Of a stretch of DNA of 61,673 nucleotides, positions 51,351 through 61,141 are shown piece by piece. Origin of the DNA: Ruminococcus sp. (GTDB taxonomy: Bacteria > Bacillota > Clostridia > Lachnospirales > Lachnospiraceae); assembly GCA_013911065.1 (NCBI GenBank), contig JACERV010000032.1, forward strand, positions 1 to 61,673. The letters run 5' to 3'. Position numbers and translations under genes: made by a program. How positions within the stretch are numbered: the first letter of the stretch is position 1; each line of letters opens with the position of its first letter. The notes under the pieces are model-generated. The model saw nothing but the letters and a program-made list of their open reading frames with translations. It was not told the origin of the DNA and did not search any database.

Positions 51351-53105
51351 ATGGACTTACCCACCCCATTTCTCAGTGAGGCCACCTACCTGTGCCTTCT
51401 GCCAATCATCCTTTATTTCATTCACCTGATTTATATGCAAATATACAAGAAAGTTCCGAAGGATACAAAAGCGGCAGCACTACACGAAAATGCTGCCCTT
51501 ACCCGCAAATGGAAAATCGCAGCACTTTTGCTTTCCGCACTGTATATCATAATGAGTTCGGCTACAGAAGTTCTGAAGGGATATGGTTTTGAATCTCTAT
51601 ATCACACTACTGCCGGATATTTGTTAAAATTACTCCTGATCGCTGCAGGCTTTCTTTCCTGTTACTTTTTGATTTGCAGACTTTTAAAGGGTTTTTCCTT
51701 TCAGCCTGTCTCTCAATTCAGAAAAATCGGCAGTACCCCTATCTATCTTGTAATGATTCCAATTGCCCTGCTGTCTTTTTTCTGTATCGCAGGCTGCTAC
51801 CCAGGGATTGTGTCCAGTGACTCAGCCAATTCCTGGTCAGGTGTAATGGGCGGTTATTACGACGACTGGCATCCAATTACTTATCTGTATATCTTAAAAG
51901 TGATACAGAAGCTTTTCGGCTTACCATACCCTATCATTATCTTTCAGGCAGTCTTGTGGATTGTCATCAATCAGTATGCCCTTTCACTGTTGGAAAAACA
52001 CGCACCTTACCGCCACGTAGATACCAGTTACCTGATAATAAATCTGTTGATGATATGCAGCTACCGAGCCTTGGGCAACCTGGAAAAGGATACACTCTGG
52101 AATCTATCTGTTTTCCTGTTCAGCCTCTGTATATTTGACTTCATAAAAAGGAAAAAGGCCTTCCCCTGGTATAAGTCCGGCCTTATGCTGCTTTCTGCCT
52201 GGATGACTGCCACCATACGCCATGCCGGAGACGCAATTGTATTGATTACACTATTTTTTCTTTTCTTATATACCAGAAACCAAAAGAAAAAGAAGCAGGA
52301 TAAGAGCCAGATTTTTATTCTGGTTATTATGTTGTCCGTTCTTATTGTGAAATTTCTGCTGGTAAACCTGCTGGGCTTTATAATATTAAAGGCTGAGCCC
52401 AACGAGCCTTATGTAAAATACAGCATTCCTATGTCTATGATTGGCGCAATTGCAGTGAAAGAGCAGCCGGCTGACAAAGAACTGGCGGTTATGGAAACTA
52501 TTATGCCACTGGAAAAATGGCAGGAATATTATGATAAATATTATGCGGATGGAATTTCAAGGAGTTACGGCGGAATTGGAGAAACTATATACAAGCTGAA
52601 TGATCCTGATGTGGGAAAAGATATTTTAAAGCTGAATCTAATATTTTTGTTTCAATACCCGAAGACTTATCTGACTGCTTATTTTGACATGACCAGCATC
52701 GTCTGGGAAATGGGAACTCCGGCAGATGGTTATGAGTGGATGCCCATCAGCATCTATGCATCTGCTTTGGAGCTACACCCGGAACTGTCTGACTTTTACA
52801 TCCGGCGCAACATATCTACCACTTTTCAAGAAACAATTGTAGGTCTGTCAGATAAGATACCTATTTGGAGTTCCATTTGCTGGAGAGGCGGATTTGCATT
52901 ATTTACTTTTCTTTTATCCACGTTCCTGCTAATCCGGAAAAAACGGGGAGAAGAGGTATTGTCACTCCTCCCGGCATTTTTGCTGGCAGTTGTACTGTTT
53001 CTGGCAAATCCTTCTCAGGATCCCAGGTATATCAATTCTTATCAGATGCTCCTGTGCTTCTTTTTGTTATATGCTGTCTATATACAAAGAGCACCCGCTG
53101 AATAG
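51351..53105 (+). CDS. DUF6020 family polytopic membrane protein (GT-C-like)
   Basis: 584 aa from the ATG at 51351 after AGAGAGGAG; the upstream open frame runs through the terminator. About twelve membrane helices. The first outer loop has YPGIVSSDSANSW followed by DDWHPITYLYILK (about 165-200), the DxD-like and HP pattern of GT-C glycosyltransferases. It is a paralogue of the protein at 55420-57078, which has FPGIYDIDGAF and HHPILHTYLLG in the same place. Probable lipid-linked sugar transferase or envelope glycan flippase/polymerase; substrate unknown. Confidence 0.8.
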   Translation: MDLPTPFLSEATYLCLLPIILYFIHLIYMQIYKKVPKDTKAAALHENAALTRKWKIAALLLSALYIIMSSATEVLKGYGFESLYHTTAGYLLKLLLIAAGFLSCYFLICRLLKGFSFQPVSQFRKIGSTPIYLVMIPIALLSFFCIAGCYPGIVSSDSANSWSGVMGGYYDDWHPITYLYILKVIQKLFGLPYPIIIFQAVLWIVINQYALSLLEKHAPYRHVDTSYLIINLLMICSYRALGNLEKDTLWNLSVFLFSLCIFDFIKRKKAFPWYKSGLMLLSAWMTATIRHAGDAIVLITLFFLFLYTRNQKKKKQDKSQIFILVIMLSVLIVKFLLVNLLGFIILKAEPNEPYVKYSIPMSMIGAIAVKEQPADKELAVMETIMPLEKWQEYYDKYYADGISRSYGGIGETIYKLNDPDVGKDILKLNLIFLFQYPKTYLTAYFDMTSIVWEMGTPADGYEWMPISIYASALELHPELSDFYIRRNISTTFQETIVGLSDKIPIWSSICWRGGFALFTFLLSTFLLIRKKRGEEVLSLLPAFLLAVVLFLANPSQDPRYINSYQMLLCFFLLYAVYIQRAPAE

Positions 53106-53116
53106 TTTCATATGTG

Positions 53117-54016
53117 TTATGACTGCATAGACTGGCCTCCGTCTACATGAAGAACCTGACCGGTAACATAGGATGAATCATCACTGGCAAGGTACACATA
53201 AGTCGGTGCAAGCTCAACAGGCTGGCCTGCTCTCTTCATAGGAGTATTTGAACCAAAGGTTTGAATGTGTTCGGCCGGCCAGCTGGCAGGCTGAAGAGGG
53301 GTCCAAATGGGCCCGGGAGCAACGGCGTTAACCCGGATGCCTTCTGATACAAGTGAATGAGCCATAGAACGTGTAAAACTGACAATGGCACCCTTGGTAC
53401 TGGAATAATCAATGAGCTGTTCATTTCCGTTATAAGCAGTAACTGAAGTAGTATTAATAATCGTACTGCCGCATTTTAAATAGGGCCTGGCCATTTTGGT
53501 CATTAGAAAAGTCCCAAAAAAGTTAACTTGAAAAGTGCTTTCCATATCTTTCATGGAAATATTCTCAATATCCTTCTTGGGAAATTGTACACCTGCATTA
53601 TTTACCAGAACATCAAGACTGCCCAAATCTGAAACACAGTCAGTTACTGCATTTCTGCAAAAAACTTCGTCCCGAACATCTCCTGCAAATAAAAGACATC
53701 TCCGCCCCTGTGCCTCTATACATGATTTGGTTATCTTTGCATCCTCATGCTCATTATAATAAAGGATGCATATGTCTGCCCCTTCTTTTGCAAACACCAG
53801 AGAAACTGCTCTTCCTATGCCGCTGTCACCACCGGTCACTAAAGCTACTTTGTTTTTTAGTTTTCCTGTTCCAATATAATTAGGATTATCAAAAACCGGG
53901 GCTGGATTCATAAGAGTTTCCAAACCAGGTTGTACAGACTGATGCTGGGAAGGAAATTGAATTGGAACCTGCTGACATTCTTCTTTATAGCCTAAATACT
54001 GGTAAAATGGATTCAT
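53117..54016 (-). CDS. Short-chain dehydrogenase/reductase with long N-terminal extension
   Basis: 299 aa from the ATG at 54016 (MNPFYQYLGY) after AAGGAG. About 55 residues of Pro/Gln-rich extension precede the Rossmann fold: cofactor loop VTGGDSGIGRAVS (about 63-75), NNAGVQ, catalytic Ser and YSSTKGA (Tyr-x3-Lys-like with Lys at position +4), and PGPIWTPLQPASWP. The extension and GGDSGIG motif are typical of the YdaD/YhxC general-stress SDR group in Bacilli, substrate unknown. NADP or NAD preference cannot be read safely. Confidence 0.92.
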   Translation of the reverse strand: MNPFYQYLGYKEECQQVPIQFPSQHQSVQPGLETLMNPAPVFDNPNYIGTGKLKNKVALVTGGDSGIGRAVSLVFAKEGADICILYYNEHEDAKITKSCIEAQGRRCLLFAGDVRDEVFCRNAVTDCVSDLGSLDVLVNNAGVQFPKKDIENISMKDMESTFQVNFFGTFLMTKMARPYLKCGSTIINTTSVTAYNGNEQLIDYSSTKGAIVSFTRSMAHSLVSEGIRVNAVAPGPIWTPLQPASWPAEHIQTFGSNTPMKRAGQPVELAPTYVYLASDDSSYVTGQVLHVDGGQSMQS

Positions 54017-54093
54017 TTTTAATCTCCTTAACATTTTTATATTATTATATAAAGTTACTGCACTTCTATACCAGTATTGGGGTATTGGATAAA

Positions 54094-54125
54094 AAACCCT
54101 GCTGTCATTCTATACAGCAGGGTTT
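54094..54125 (-). terminator. Intrinsic terminator of the DUF3048 lipoprotein gene
   Basis: Minus strand: AAACCCTGCTGT, 8-nt loop, ACAGCAGGGTTT continuing into TTTTTT-rich sequence, 12 bp after the stop. Confidence 0.9.
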
Positions 54126-54136
54126 CAAAATTCTTT

Positions 54137-55240
54137 CTATTTAAACTCACTTTGTCCGGGATAGTTCACTGCAATATAGCTTTTTCCTCGGTTTACTTTA
54201 ATTTCATTTCCGCTCTCATCATAAAAACGCAGATAGGAGCTTTCATGATTTGGTTCTTTGCTCCAGTGTATCTTCTCGACACCGCCGTTTGAAACATAAT
54301 ATCCTACAGAAGACTCGCCTCCATCCCAGTCCACATTTTTGTGGCCAATCTCGTCTCTGACAGAAATCTCTGTCTCAAGTACAAATACATTGGTGAAAGC
54401 AAGCTGTGTGTTTGTGCTGCTGTCCATTTGAGGGTTTCCATTTATCTGCTTTAAGTATGTCTTTGTCCCTTCATCATAGGTTAATGTTGCTGTAGCTGCA
54501 CCAAAGTTGATATTTACTGTATTACAATCTGATCCTGGAGCCTTTATCTGCTCTTTCATACCATTGAACCTAAATGCAGTTTCCTTCTGCCCCTCTGCCA
54601 GATCTGTTCTTCTGCCTTCAGCCTGTACAACAGAGGCAAATCTGGTACCATCAAAATATCCGGTATGCTCTAGAGAATATCCTGCATTCAGCCTGTTCTG
54701 GTCTCTTCCGAAAAGTCCGCCTGCATTACCCATGCCATCATATTGATCCAGGTTCAACGCCTCCAGGTAGTCCGAAATACTGTCATCAATACCCCAGTTC
54801 ACATAAAATGCGTCATATCCCTGGGAAAATGCCGGGAAATAATAACGGCAGCTGCGGATTGCACAAATTTGAGGTACAGTCGTGTAGTCTGCATAAATCG
54901 CCATCAAACGAGTTGCATCTCCCTCCACTGGGATTTCATAGATGATATCCGCTTTGGCAACTCCATATTGAGGCAATGCATCTTGTACGTTATTTACCAT
55001 AACAGCTACCGGCCTTTTTCCTATAGCACCGTCAGTTAAGTCTCCAAGGCCGGTCAGAAGATTTTGGTTGGCCGGAACCTCCTCTGCAGGCTCTTCTTTT
55101 TCTGGCTCCTTTACCGACTGCTCTTTCTTCTCCGTCTTTGCAGTTTCTACAGTCTCCTCTGCTTTTTTCTTACAACCTGCCATGCTGAACAGCATGAGGA
55201 GAGCCAAAAAAATAACAGATATTTTCTTTAATTTTTTCAT
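54137..55240 (-). CDS. DUF3048 domain lipoprotein (YerB-like)
   Basis: 367 aa. Signal peptide with lipobox FSMAGC (Cys23), then a Lys/Glu-rich linker (about 24-58). The DUF3048 domain follows: RPVAVMVNNVQDALPQYGVAKADIIYEIPVEGDATRLMAIY, IRSCRYYFPAFSQGYDAFYVNWG and a C-terminal part with VGYYVSNGGVEKIHWSKEP. Function is unknown, though YerB-type proteins are often found near DNA repair or envelope genes. Monocistronic by its terminator. Confidence 0.92.
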   Translation of the reverse strand: MKKLKKISVIFLALLMLFSMAGCKKKAEETVETAKTEKKEQSVKEPEKEEPAEEVPANQNLLTGLGDLTDGAIGKRPVAVMVNNVQDALPQYGVAKADIIYEIPVEGDATRLMAIYADYTTVPQICAIRSCRYYFPAFSQGYDAFYVNWGIDDSISDYLEALNLDQYDGMGNAGGLFGRDQNRLNAGYSLEHTGYFDGTRFASVVQAEGRRTDLAEGQKETAFRFNGMKEQIKAPGSDCNTVNINFGAATATLTYDEGTKTYLKQINGNPQMDSSTNTQLAFTNVFVLETEISVRDEIGHKNVDWDGGESSVGYYVSNGGVEKIHWSKEPNHESSYLRFYDESGNEIKVNRGKSYIAVNYPGQSEFK

Positions 55241-55419
55241 ACAAATATAGCCTCCACTTTACTTTGTATAATTGAACCCTATCATTTTATTCTAGCAGAT
55301 ATCTCTCAAAATACAAGTTGTATCTATCTGGCTCTGTAACAATACGGTATACTATTCTCTCTATTACTATTCCTTTATTTCTGTATACTCATATAAGAGA
55401 TAGAGCACTAAATAACTTT

Positions 55420-57078
55420 TTACGATTTTTTATTTATTCTGTAAGCTTCACTCCTGCCTTCAATACATATGCTTAATATCACCGGCACACACACAATCAA
55501 TGGATACACATAGCGGAAAACAACTACAGGAGACAACATCAGCGTACCCCATAGACCAACAAGAATACTGAACGGCACAAGCATCTCATATCTGCGCTTA
55601 TAAATGCACATGCATACGCCCAGAATTAGCATCCAGAACATCATGCCACCGCTATACCACACAAATGCTCCCGGAATTTGATGATACATTCCTTGCTGGG
55701 TAAATTTTTCATAAAACTCTGAAAGAGCGGGGAAGTAACTTGTCCTTCTGATATCAGGCCAATCTCCTTTATACTCTGTATTATCATACACAATATAGGA
55801 GAGAAAAGTGCCTTCATCCGGGTATTCCATATTAGGGTACCAGAATCCTATATTATTAGACAGAAATGCTTCAAGATAGATAACCGGATGTGCGACCCCC
55901 ACTCTCAGCCACAGCTTCACAAACTCTATTTTATTATCCTCATATGCACTCCCATTAAATGTGTCTTTTACGCTGTCTGAAACTCTTGGGGTGTACCTTA
56001 TATAATCTGGAATATATTTTCCAATTAATTCTTTATCCTCTTCCTCCAGAGTATCCCCACTATATACTGCTACCCTTGATAACTGCTGCATTGGCACACT
56101 TAAAGCTTCTGCCGCATTCCCTTTTTGTATTCCTAATAGATCATATACCGGACCCGTATATAAATTCCACAAAAACACACTTGCCAGTCCCATACACAAG
56201 ATATTCTTCCAATACTTCCTGCATAATACAAGGAAAAAAGGCATCATGAACAGCAAAATATAGTAGCCTGTATTTCTCAACGCACACACCGCCAATATAA
56301 TTGCTATATACTGTAACTGCCCTTTTTTATCTGTAAAGAAACGTTCTTTGTCCGCTACACATTCAAAAGTCTTTAATACCCAGATTGCAAACATCCCCGC
56401 AAAAAGCACATCCTTTGTCGTAGTAAAGGACAAGACGACATGATAGGGTAGAATCATATATGATAGTATCACCAAAAATTGAATGATACCAGGCAGCCAT
56501 TTACAAGTTTTCTTACTAATATAGGCAAATATTCCTGACATACAAAACATCTGAAATATAGAATAACATAAAATGCCCGCTTCATAGGAACCAAATAAAT
56601 ACTTGCCGGCTCTTACCAGCCCTCCTAAAAGATAGGTATGCAAAATGGGATGATGAGCATTGATTATCCCGTTTTCGAACCACATAATCTGAAAGGCTCC
56701 GTCAATATCATATATGCCAGGAAATGTAGCCAGCAAACCAGGCAGCCACGCAAGAAATATGATTATCCAAACAATAAAAAAGAACTTTTTCGTTCCCCTC
56801 ATATATTTTCGGAATATGCTTTCTAAACTACAATTTCTCAACACCCAAATTGCATTGTCATACCCAGTGATTACAATCGCTGCAAAACAAGTCATAATTG
56901 GGGTAAGGGCTATTATCTGAAATATAGTAGACAGCACTCCTTTCCCCACTATGCTGTCATAGCGAGACATCTTATTCCCTATTACTAACGTTCCGGTAAA
57001 AATTAAGCCTGCAATCAAAGAACAGTAAATCAACCTTTTATCCGATAATATCTTATAAATTCTGCTGCTTGGTTTCAT
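55420..57078 (-). CDS. DUF6020 family polytopic membrane protein (GT-C-like), second paralogue
   Basis: 552 aa from the ATG at 57078, well spaced from AGGAGG; a TTG at 57087 is too close. About twelve membrane helices. FPGIYDIDGAFQIMWFENG and NAHHPILHTYLLGGL (about 128-165) match the DxD and HP loop of GT-C glycosyltransferases, and a C-terminal outer segment has NNIGFWYPNMEYPDEG. It is last in the minus-strand envelope cluster with acyltransferase, AlgJ-like and MBOAT genes, separated by a 124-bp gap, so it may belong to the same glycan pathway. Confidence 0.8.
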   Translation of the reverse strand: MKPSSRIYKILSDKRLIYCSLIAGLIFTGTLVIGNKMSRYDSIVGKGVLSTIFQIIALTPIMTCFAAIVITGYDNAIWVLRNCSLESIFRKYMRGTKKFFFIVWIIIFLAWLPGLLATFPGIYDIDGAFQIMWFENGIINAHHPILHTYLLGGLVRAGKYLFGSYEAGILCYSIFQMFCMSGIFAYISKKTCKWLPGIIQFLVILSYMILPYHVVLSFTTTKDVLFAGMFAIWVLKTFECVADKERFFTDKKGQLQYIAIILAVCALRNTGYYILLFMMPFFLVLCRKYWKNILCMGLASVFLWNLYTGPVYDLLGIQKGNAAEALSVPMQQLSRVAVYSGDTLEEEDKELIGKYIPDYIRYTPRVSDSVKDTFNGSAYEDNKIEFVKLWLRVGVAHPVIYLEAFLSNNIGFWYPNMEYPDEGTFLSYIVYDNTEYKGDWPDIRRTSYFPALSEFYEKFTQQGMYHQIPGAFVWYSGGMMFWMLILGVCMCIYKRRYEMLVPFSILVGLWGTLMLSPVVVFRYVYPLIVCVPVILSICIEGRSEAYRINKKS

Positions 57079-57202
57079 CCTGTTCAATACCTCCTCATTC
57101 TGGATCCCATCAATAAATTTAATTTTCGTTATAATTCATTCAGCTAAATAAAGATGTCCCAATGCTACATCGTGCTTATATCTAAACTATAACTGATGTT
57201 AT

Positions 57203-58228
57203 CTATGGAAACAGATACCTGATTCCAGGAATTTTCTTACATAACAAAACAATCGTAACACTTATTATGTATACACCAGCAGGTCCAAACATCATCCACC
57301 ACCTGGAATCTCCATTTACATATCCGTTCATCAAAAGAAGATTTATAATCATAATGTGTATCAAATAAATACCAAAACTTGCCGCTGACAACTTTTGTGC
57401 CACCAACTGAACCTTTTTATTCTCAAATATTCTCCATCGACAGTTTTTAACTAGCAAAAATACTGCACATGCCATAAAAAGTGTTGGAAAAGTCATATAT
57501 CCCCAGAAAACATCATTTAACACACCACTCTTTAGTGAAAGTACAATAGTTCCTGCGAACATACATATAGCTCCTACAATACCTGCACCATAAATTAAGC
57601 AGCGTATCCTCTTGCTAAAATTCTCGTTTTTAAAAATCCACCCAAGAAGCACATATATCATATAACCACCAATAACCGGCGGATTCAGTTCTCCAGTATA
57701 TGAAACTCCAAAAAGCCCCGGTAAAAGAGGCATAAAAGAATAAGCCACAATTCCCAGTATTGTTAGATAATGCAAAGTCCTTTTATATTTATCATCTGAA
57801 AAAATAGCCAGTATTGGCATACTCAAATAAATAGCAAGCAATGGATAAAAGAACCAAAAGATCCCCTCAATCCCATTATTCAGGTATAGACTCAACAACT
57901 GTTTCCAATTTGAAAACTCAACCCATCCTAATTTATATTTCCAAATGAGATAGATTGTACTCCATGCCAGAAATGGAACAAAAATACGCAGCAGCCTTCG
58001 TTTAAAGTAAATTCTGGTTGAATACTTTTCCCGGTAATTCATCAAGTTAGCGCCCGTCAGCATAAAGAAAATCGGAACAGCCCAATGGGCAATCACCTGT
58101 ATAGTCAGACTCATAAGCCAATATTTATCGAGCCGAAATGTAAACGCATCACCACTGCAATGAAGCCATATAACACCATAGCATGCTATAATATTTAACA
58201 AATCAAAATAAACTATTCTATTTTTCAC
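57203..58228 (-). CDS. Acyltransferase 3 family membrane protein (OafA-like)
   Basis: 341 aa with about ten membrane helices. YFDLLNIIACYGVIWLHCSG at the N-terminus carries the conserved Asp and His of the family (H23 region), followed by WAVPIFFMLTGANL and YFKRRLLRIFVPFLAWS (R/K-RR-x-R-I-x-P-x-x-W motif). Such proteins O-acetylate surface polysaccharides or sugars using cytoplasmic acyl-CoA. The start is a GTG at 58228, with the ribosome binding site GAAGGTG rather far away. It lies 33 bp after the AlgJ-like gene. Confidence 0.9.
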   Translation of the reverse strand: MKNRIVYFDLLNIIACYGVIWLHCSGDAFTFRLDKYWLMSLTIQVIAHWAVPIFFMLTGANLMNYREKYSTRIYFKRRLLRIFVPFLAWSTIYLIWKYKLGWVEFSNWKQLLSLYLNNGIEGIFWFFYPLLAIYLSMPILAIFSDDKYKRTLHYLTILGIVAYSFMPLLPGLFGVSYTGELNPPVIGGYMIYVLLGWIFKNENFSKRIRCLIYGAGIVGAICMFAGTIVLSLKSGVLNDVFWGYMTFPTLFMACAVFLLVKNCRWRIFENKKVQLVAQKLSAASFGIYLIHIMIINLLLMNGYVNGDSRWWMMFGPAGVYIISVTIVLLCKKIPGIRYLFP

Positions 58229-58261
58229 TAGAAATTACCACACCTTCCATAACCGCCTACT

Positions 58262-59680
58262 TTATTCATATCTCATAATCCCTGTCATGTCCTTATCAAC
58301 GCACATCACTGTAAGGGAATTGGGGTGATACTTGTCTTTCTCCACAGTCACTTCATACTCCACTTCCTCTGAATTTTCTCCTCCTTTTTTCTTTTGAAAA
58401 TCAAAGACTTCCCCCTTAATTTCCAACCATGCATAATCTGCCTCTTGAGGCAATCCTTTGACATTGACCGTAGCAAGTGCTTTACCTTCCACCACTTCCA
58501 CAGAGATCTCAGTTAATTCTCTTTCTTCCACAGGCAAATCCCGGAAGGAATCCAACGCGGGATTTAAATCCATCTCTGTCATTCGCCCGTAATCAAAGTA
58601 AGAATGTGAAATCACATATTGTGCCACTTCAAACACCACATAATCTGGCTTAAATATATTATAATAGTAATCAAAGTCAATGACATTTTGATAATCATGC
58701 ACTGCAATATATTCTCCCAGGCTGTTTTCCATAAATTTGTATCCCATCTCATTCATGTAGCTTCCCTGAAAAACCAGTGTCTTTGGGGAGCCCTCTTTCA
58801 GCCGCTCTTCATTTACTATATATTCAAAATGACTAAAGTTCTCATCCCGTTTTACTTCAGCATCATATGTCTCTGCTTTATCAATTAATTTGGTACGATT
58901 ATAAAAAATGGACTCATACTCATGAATCGGAAATTCAGACACCTGAAGTGTGGTATGCAATATCTGCTCAATGTCAAATTCATCTTTTGCATTTACATGT
59001 ATCCCGGGGTAATCCTTTTTCATGGTTTCCAGCATATAATTTACGCCATAAAACGCTCCCAAGTCATTCCAATGATTCGCATTATACTGCTTGTTAAACA
59101 CTTGCTCTCCTGCATCCAGTTTCTCCTGCAGAATATCAGAATTATCAATATAATGAATTCCACGTTCATCCAGAGCTTGTTTGAACTGCGCTACCCAGTC
59201 ATCATTATAATTAATACCCGCTCCTAATTTACTGGTGAGAAGTGCCGCTTTTTCGGGCTCAAACACAAACAGAAAAGGAACATTTCTCTCTGTACAATAA
59301 TCTTGTATTTGCTTTACCATATCTATGAAAACAAAATGGTACTCTTCAAGAGAAATGTTCATGCCCACTTTCGCAAAGATATACCCGTCTTTTCCATACA
59401 TGTAGGTCGGATGTACCATTTCATGAAAGAGTCTGTCATTCAAAACCGTGTACCCATATATCATAGCATCCCTGAATCCAATTCTGTCTTCCAAATAGCT
59501 CTCAATTCCATCCGTCAAATCCATCTCATTTTCCGGTTCATAATTAGAAACAAAAGGGTTATTGGTTAAAATCCGGTTATCAATTTTAGACACCACATTT
59601 TCCTTCCAATTTAATGTGATTACCGGAATCAACAGGAAAAGGAAAAAGCAGATACTCATAAATAGTCTCAGTCTTTTCAT
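58262..59680 (-). CDS. AlgJ/AlgX-like SGNH (DHHW) family protein
   Basis: 472 aa. One N-terminal signal-anchor helix (RLRLFMSICFFLFLLIPVITL) and an outer SGNH-like domain. LEDRIGFRDAMIYGYTVLNDRLF (about 65-88), YGKDGYIFAK, VPFLFVFEPEKA and YNANHWNDLGAFYGVNYM (about 198-215) are the AlgJ/AlgX-type elements; the NHWND sequence stands for the DHHW/THWND catalytic block. The C-terminal 60 residues form a beta domain. It should transfer acyl groups passed by the MBOAT partner to an outer polysaccharide. It starts 15 bp after the MBOAT gene. Confidence 0.85.
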   Translation of the reverse strand: MKRLRLFMSICFFLFLLIPVITLNWKENVVSKIDNRILTNNPFVSNYEPENEMDLTDGIESYLEDRIGFRDAMIYGYTVLNDRLFHEMVHPTYMYGKDGYIFAKVGMNISLEEYHFVFIDMVKQIQDYCTERNVPFLFVFEPEKAALLTSKLGAGINYNDDWVAQFKQALDERGIHYIDNSDILQEKLDAGEQVFNKQYNANHWNDLGAFYGVNYMLETMKKDYPGIHVNAKDEFDIEQILHTTLQVSEFPIHEYESIFYNRTKLIDKAETYDAEVKRDENFSHFEYIVNEERLKEGSPKTLVFQGSYMNEMGYKFMENSLGEYIAVHDYQNVIDFDYYYNIFKPDYVVFEVAQYVISHSYFDYGRMTEMDLNPALDSFRDLPVEERELTEISVEVVEGKALATVNVKGLPQEADYAWLEIKGEVFDFQKKKGGENSEEVEYEVTVEKDKYHPNSLTVMCVDKDMTGIMRYE

Positions 59681-59695
59681 ACGTCACTTTCTCCT

Positions 59696-61141
59696 TTAAT
59701 ATTGAAAATAAATAAATGGACTGTAAGTTGAATTTATTATGAACATCACTGCCAGAATCATTATCCCAAATAAAGCCACTTCCTGTATTACAAACAATAT
59801 CCTAGATTCATTTACTTTACTGTAAATATTATAAAAACACTTCTTATGAAAAGCAGTGGCCCCTAAAATCCCAAACACCGCCAGCGTAATCATTTTCGGT
59901 GTAAAATAATATGCAAAGGTAAAATTGACTGAAGAAAACCCAGTAATACCAAACATAATTTTCAAAGAGTCTGCCCCATCCGACAGAGATGCAATCCTGA
60001 ATATTTGCCAGCTTATCAGGACAATAAACATCGTAACTCCCCATTTCACAACATAAGGTATACGAACATAAAACTTCTTGTCCCGAATGCAGCGCTCTAT
60101 AAGCATACACATCCCATTTAGAGCACCCCACAGAATATAATTCCAGCCTGCCCCATGCCAAATTCCAGTCACAAGAAATACAATGAACAGATTCACCAGT
60201 GTCCTGATTTTCCCCTTTCTGTTGCCACCCAGTGGAATATAAATATATTCCCGAAACCAGGTTCCCAGAGAAATATGCCATCTCCGCCAGAATTCAGTGA
60301 TGGATGCAGATATATAGGGGAAGTGAAAATTTTCCTTAAACCGGAAACCAAACAACTCCCCAAGTCCCAATGCAATATCTGAATACCCGGCAAAATCATA
60401 ATAAATCTGAAGCATATACAAAAGCGCACACCACCATGCCGTAGGCACGTCCATACCACCTACAAGGCTTTGCTGTATGTCCGAAACCATCGCACCAAAG
60501 CTGTCCGCAAGGAGTACCTTTTTCGCATATCCGATCATAATCCGATTCAGCCCGTACGTAAATCGCACATCATTCACAGTCCGATGCTGTATCTGTGGCT
60601 GAAAATCCTTCCACAGGACAATCGGCCCAGATACCACCTTTGGAAAAAAGGAAATATAAAGTGCCACATCCAGCAAACTTCCTGCAGTACTGTTTCCACG
60701 GTAAATATCTACCACATAAGAAATTGCAGAAAATGTGATAAAAGAAATCCCCAGTGGCACAAGCACATAAAACAAAGTGAAGTCCGTTTGCAGAATATCA
60801 TTCAGCGACTGCAGAGTGAAATCAATATATTTGTAAAAATACAAGATACCCGCCAAAACCAGGACCGAAACCCCGACTGCAATCTTTGACTTATCCACAC
60901 TGCTGTCTTTTTTCTCAATCATTTTCCCCATTGCGTATGCCAGAAGTATATAAATACACAGATACAGGATCCCTTCTAGTCTGGCCCATCCATAGAAACC
61001 CAGGCTGGCAAAAATCAGAAAAATATCACCAATTCGTAAATTCACCTTACCTGTTTTCTTCTGTATGCCCCAAAGCACCAGATAGCCGCCCACACAAAGC
61101 GGGAAAAATACAAATAAAAAAATGAAATTAGTAAACAACAT
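59696..61141 (-). CDS. MBOAT family O-acyltransferase (AlgI/DltB-like)
   Basis: 481 aa, about eleven membrane helices. MBOAT hallmarks: QIYYDFAGYSDIALGLGELFGF, WRRWHISLGTWFREYIYIPLGGNRKG (about 280-305) and GIWHGAGWNYILWGALNG with the catalytic His (about H324). It moves acyl groups from a cytoplasmic donor across the membrane to the AlgJ-like partner. It is first of the envelope-acylation cluster. AlgI-type rather than DltB, since no dltA, dltC or dltD is present. Confidence 0.95.
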   Translation of the reverse strand: MLFTNFIFLFVFFPLCVGGYLVLWGIQKKTGKVNLRIGDIFLIFASLGFYGWARLEGILYLCIYILLAYAMGKMIEKKDSSVDKSKIAVGVSVLVLAGILYFYKYIDFTLQSLNDILQTDFTLFYVLVPLGISFITFSAISYVVDIYRGNSTAGSLLDVALYISFFPKVVSGPIVLWKDFQPQIQHRTVNDVRFTYGLNRIMIGYAKKVLLADSFGAMVSDIQQSLVGGMDVPTAWWCALLYMLQIYYDFAGYSDIALGLGELFGFRFKENFHFPYISASITEFWRRWHISLGTWFREYIYIPLGGNRKGKIRTLVNLFIVFLVTGIWHGAGWNYILWGALNGMCMLIERCIRDKKFYVRIPYVVKWGVTMFIVLISWQIFRIASLSDGADSLKIMFGITGFSSVNFTFAYYFTPKMITLAVFGILGATAFHKKCFYNIYSKVNESRILFVIQEVALFGIMILAVMFIINSTYSPFIYFQY

